A stretch of 5,539 bases of DNA. It comes from Acetobacteraceae bacterium (GTDB lineage: Bacteria > Pseudomonadota > Alphaproteobacteria > Acetobacterales > Acetobacteraceae). A program made the translations under genes and the position numbers. Location of the stretch: positions 1 to 5,539 of the forward strand of contig DAHWNE010000008.1 of NCBI GenBank assembly GCA_027340195.1, in the 5' to 3' direction. The first letter of the stretch is position 1; each line of letters starts with the position of its first letter. The notes under the pieces are model-generated. The model was not told where the DNA came from. It made no database searches and was given only the letters and a program-made list of their open reading frames with translations. This document shows positions 5,495 through 5,539 of this stretch, one piece after another.

Positions 5495-5539
5495 CCTTCG
5501 CACGCCCCGCCGGAAGTGCTCCGTTGCGCCGCCGGCCCG

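Noticed and set aside
1..5539. Insertion sequences, CRISPR, tRNA or phage genes as the source of novelty
   Set aside because: I looked for transposase motifs, terminal repeats, regularly spaced repeats and tRNA-like cloverleaves by eye and saw none.

Overview
The window is GC-rich, compact and strictly bacterial. Gene style points to an alphaproteobacterium, with Rhodospirillales/Acetobacteraceae-like as a guess: GGAGG-type ribosome sites, a mitochondrial-type class I cytochrome c and a FixK/FNR-type box. No 16S rRNA or other marker is present, so the taxonomy is inference. I see no tRNA, rRNA, CRISPR array or insertion sequence.

Left edge (1-426): two broken gene pieces meet tail to tail. 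A plus-strand SGNH/GDSL-hydrolase fragment (block III Gly-Thr-Asn-Asp) is joined at about 131-139 to the antisense of an alpha/beta-hydrolase whose 3' half is missing. The join lies in a C-rich run. It is either a real deletion or rearrangement, or an assembly chimera.

Middle (427-3432): a complete GST-family gene (520-1149, plus strand) diverges from the broken hydrolase. It runs convergently into a two-gene minus-strand operon with one base between the stop codons. That operon encodes a CaiB/BaiF class III CoA-transferase (2197-3432) followed by a luciferase-like flavin-dependent oxidoreductase (1151-2200). The two overlap by ATGA, so they are probably translationally coupled. The set looks like peripheral catabolism of an unidentified carboxylic acid.

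Right part (3505-5539): a minus-strand respiratory module. A small exported class I cytochrome c (5071-5460) is followed by a 472-residue exported protein (3557-4975) with one N-terminal CxxCH haem site fused to a predicted outer-membrane beta-barrel ending in Phe. The haem region (AVPAFAQQTGQACTACH) is very close to the signature of Cyc2, the porin-cytochrome used for extracellular Fe(II) oxidation. A FixK/FNR box, TTGATCTGGGTCAA, sits upstream of the porin-cytochrome. Its spacing to a weak -10 is that of a class II activator site, implying oxygen-responsive expression. A strong intrinsic terminator closes the module at 3505-3532. Together the two proteins suggest an electron conduit across the outer membrane that delivers to a periplasmic cytochrome c. 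The electron donor is not shown by the sequence.
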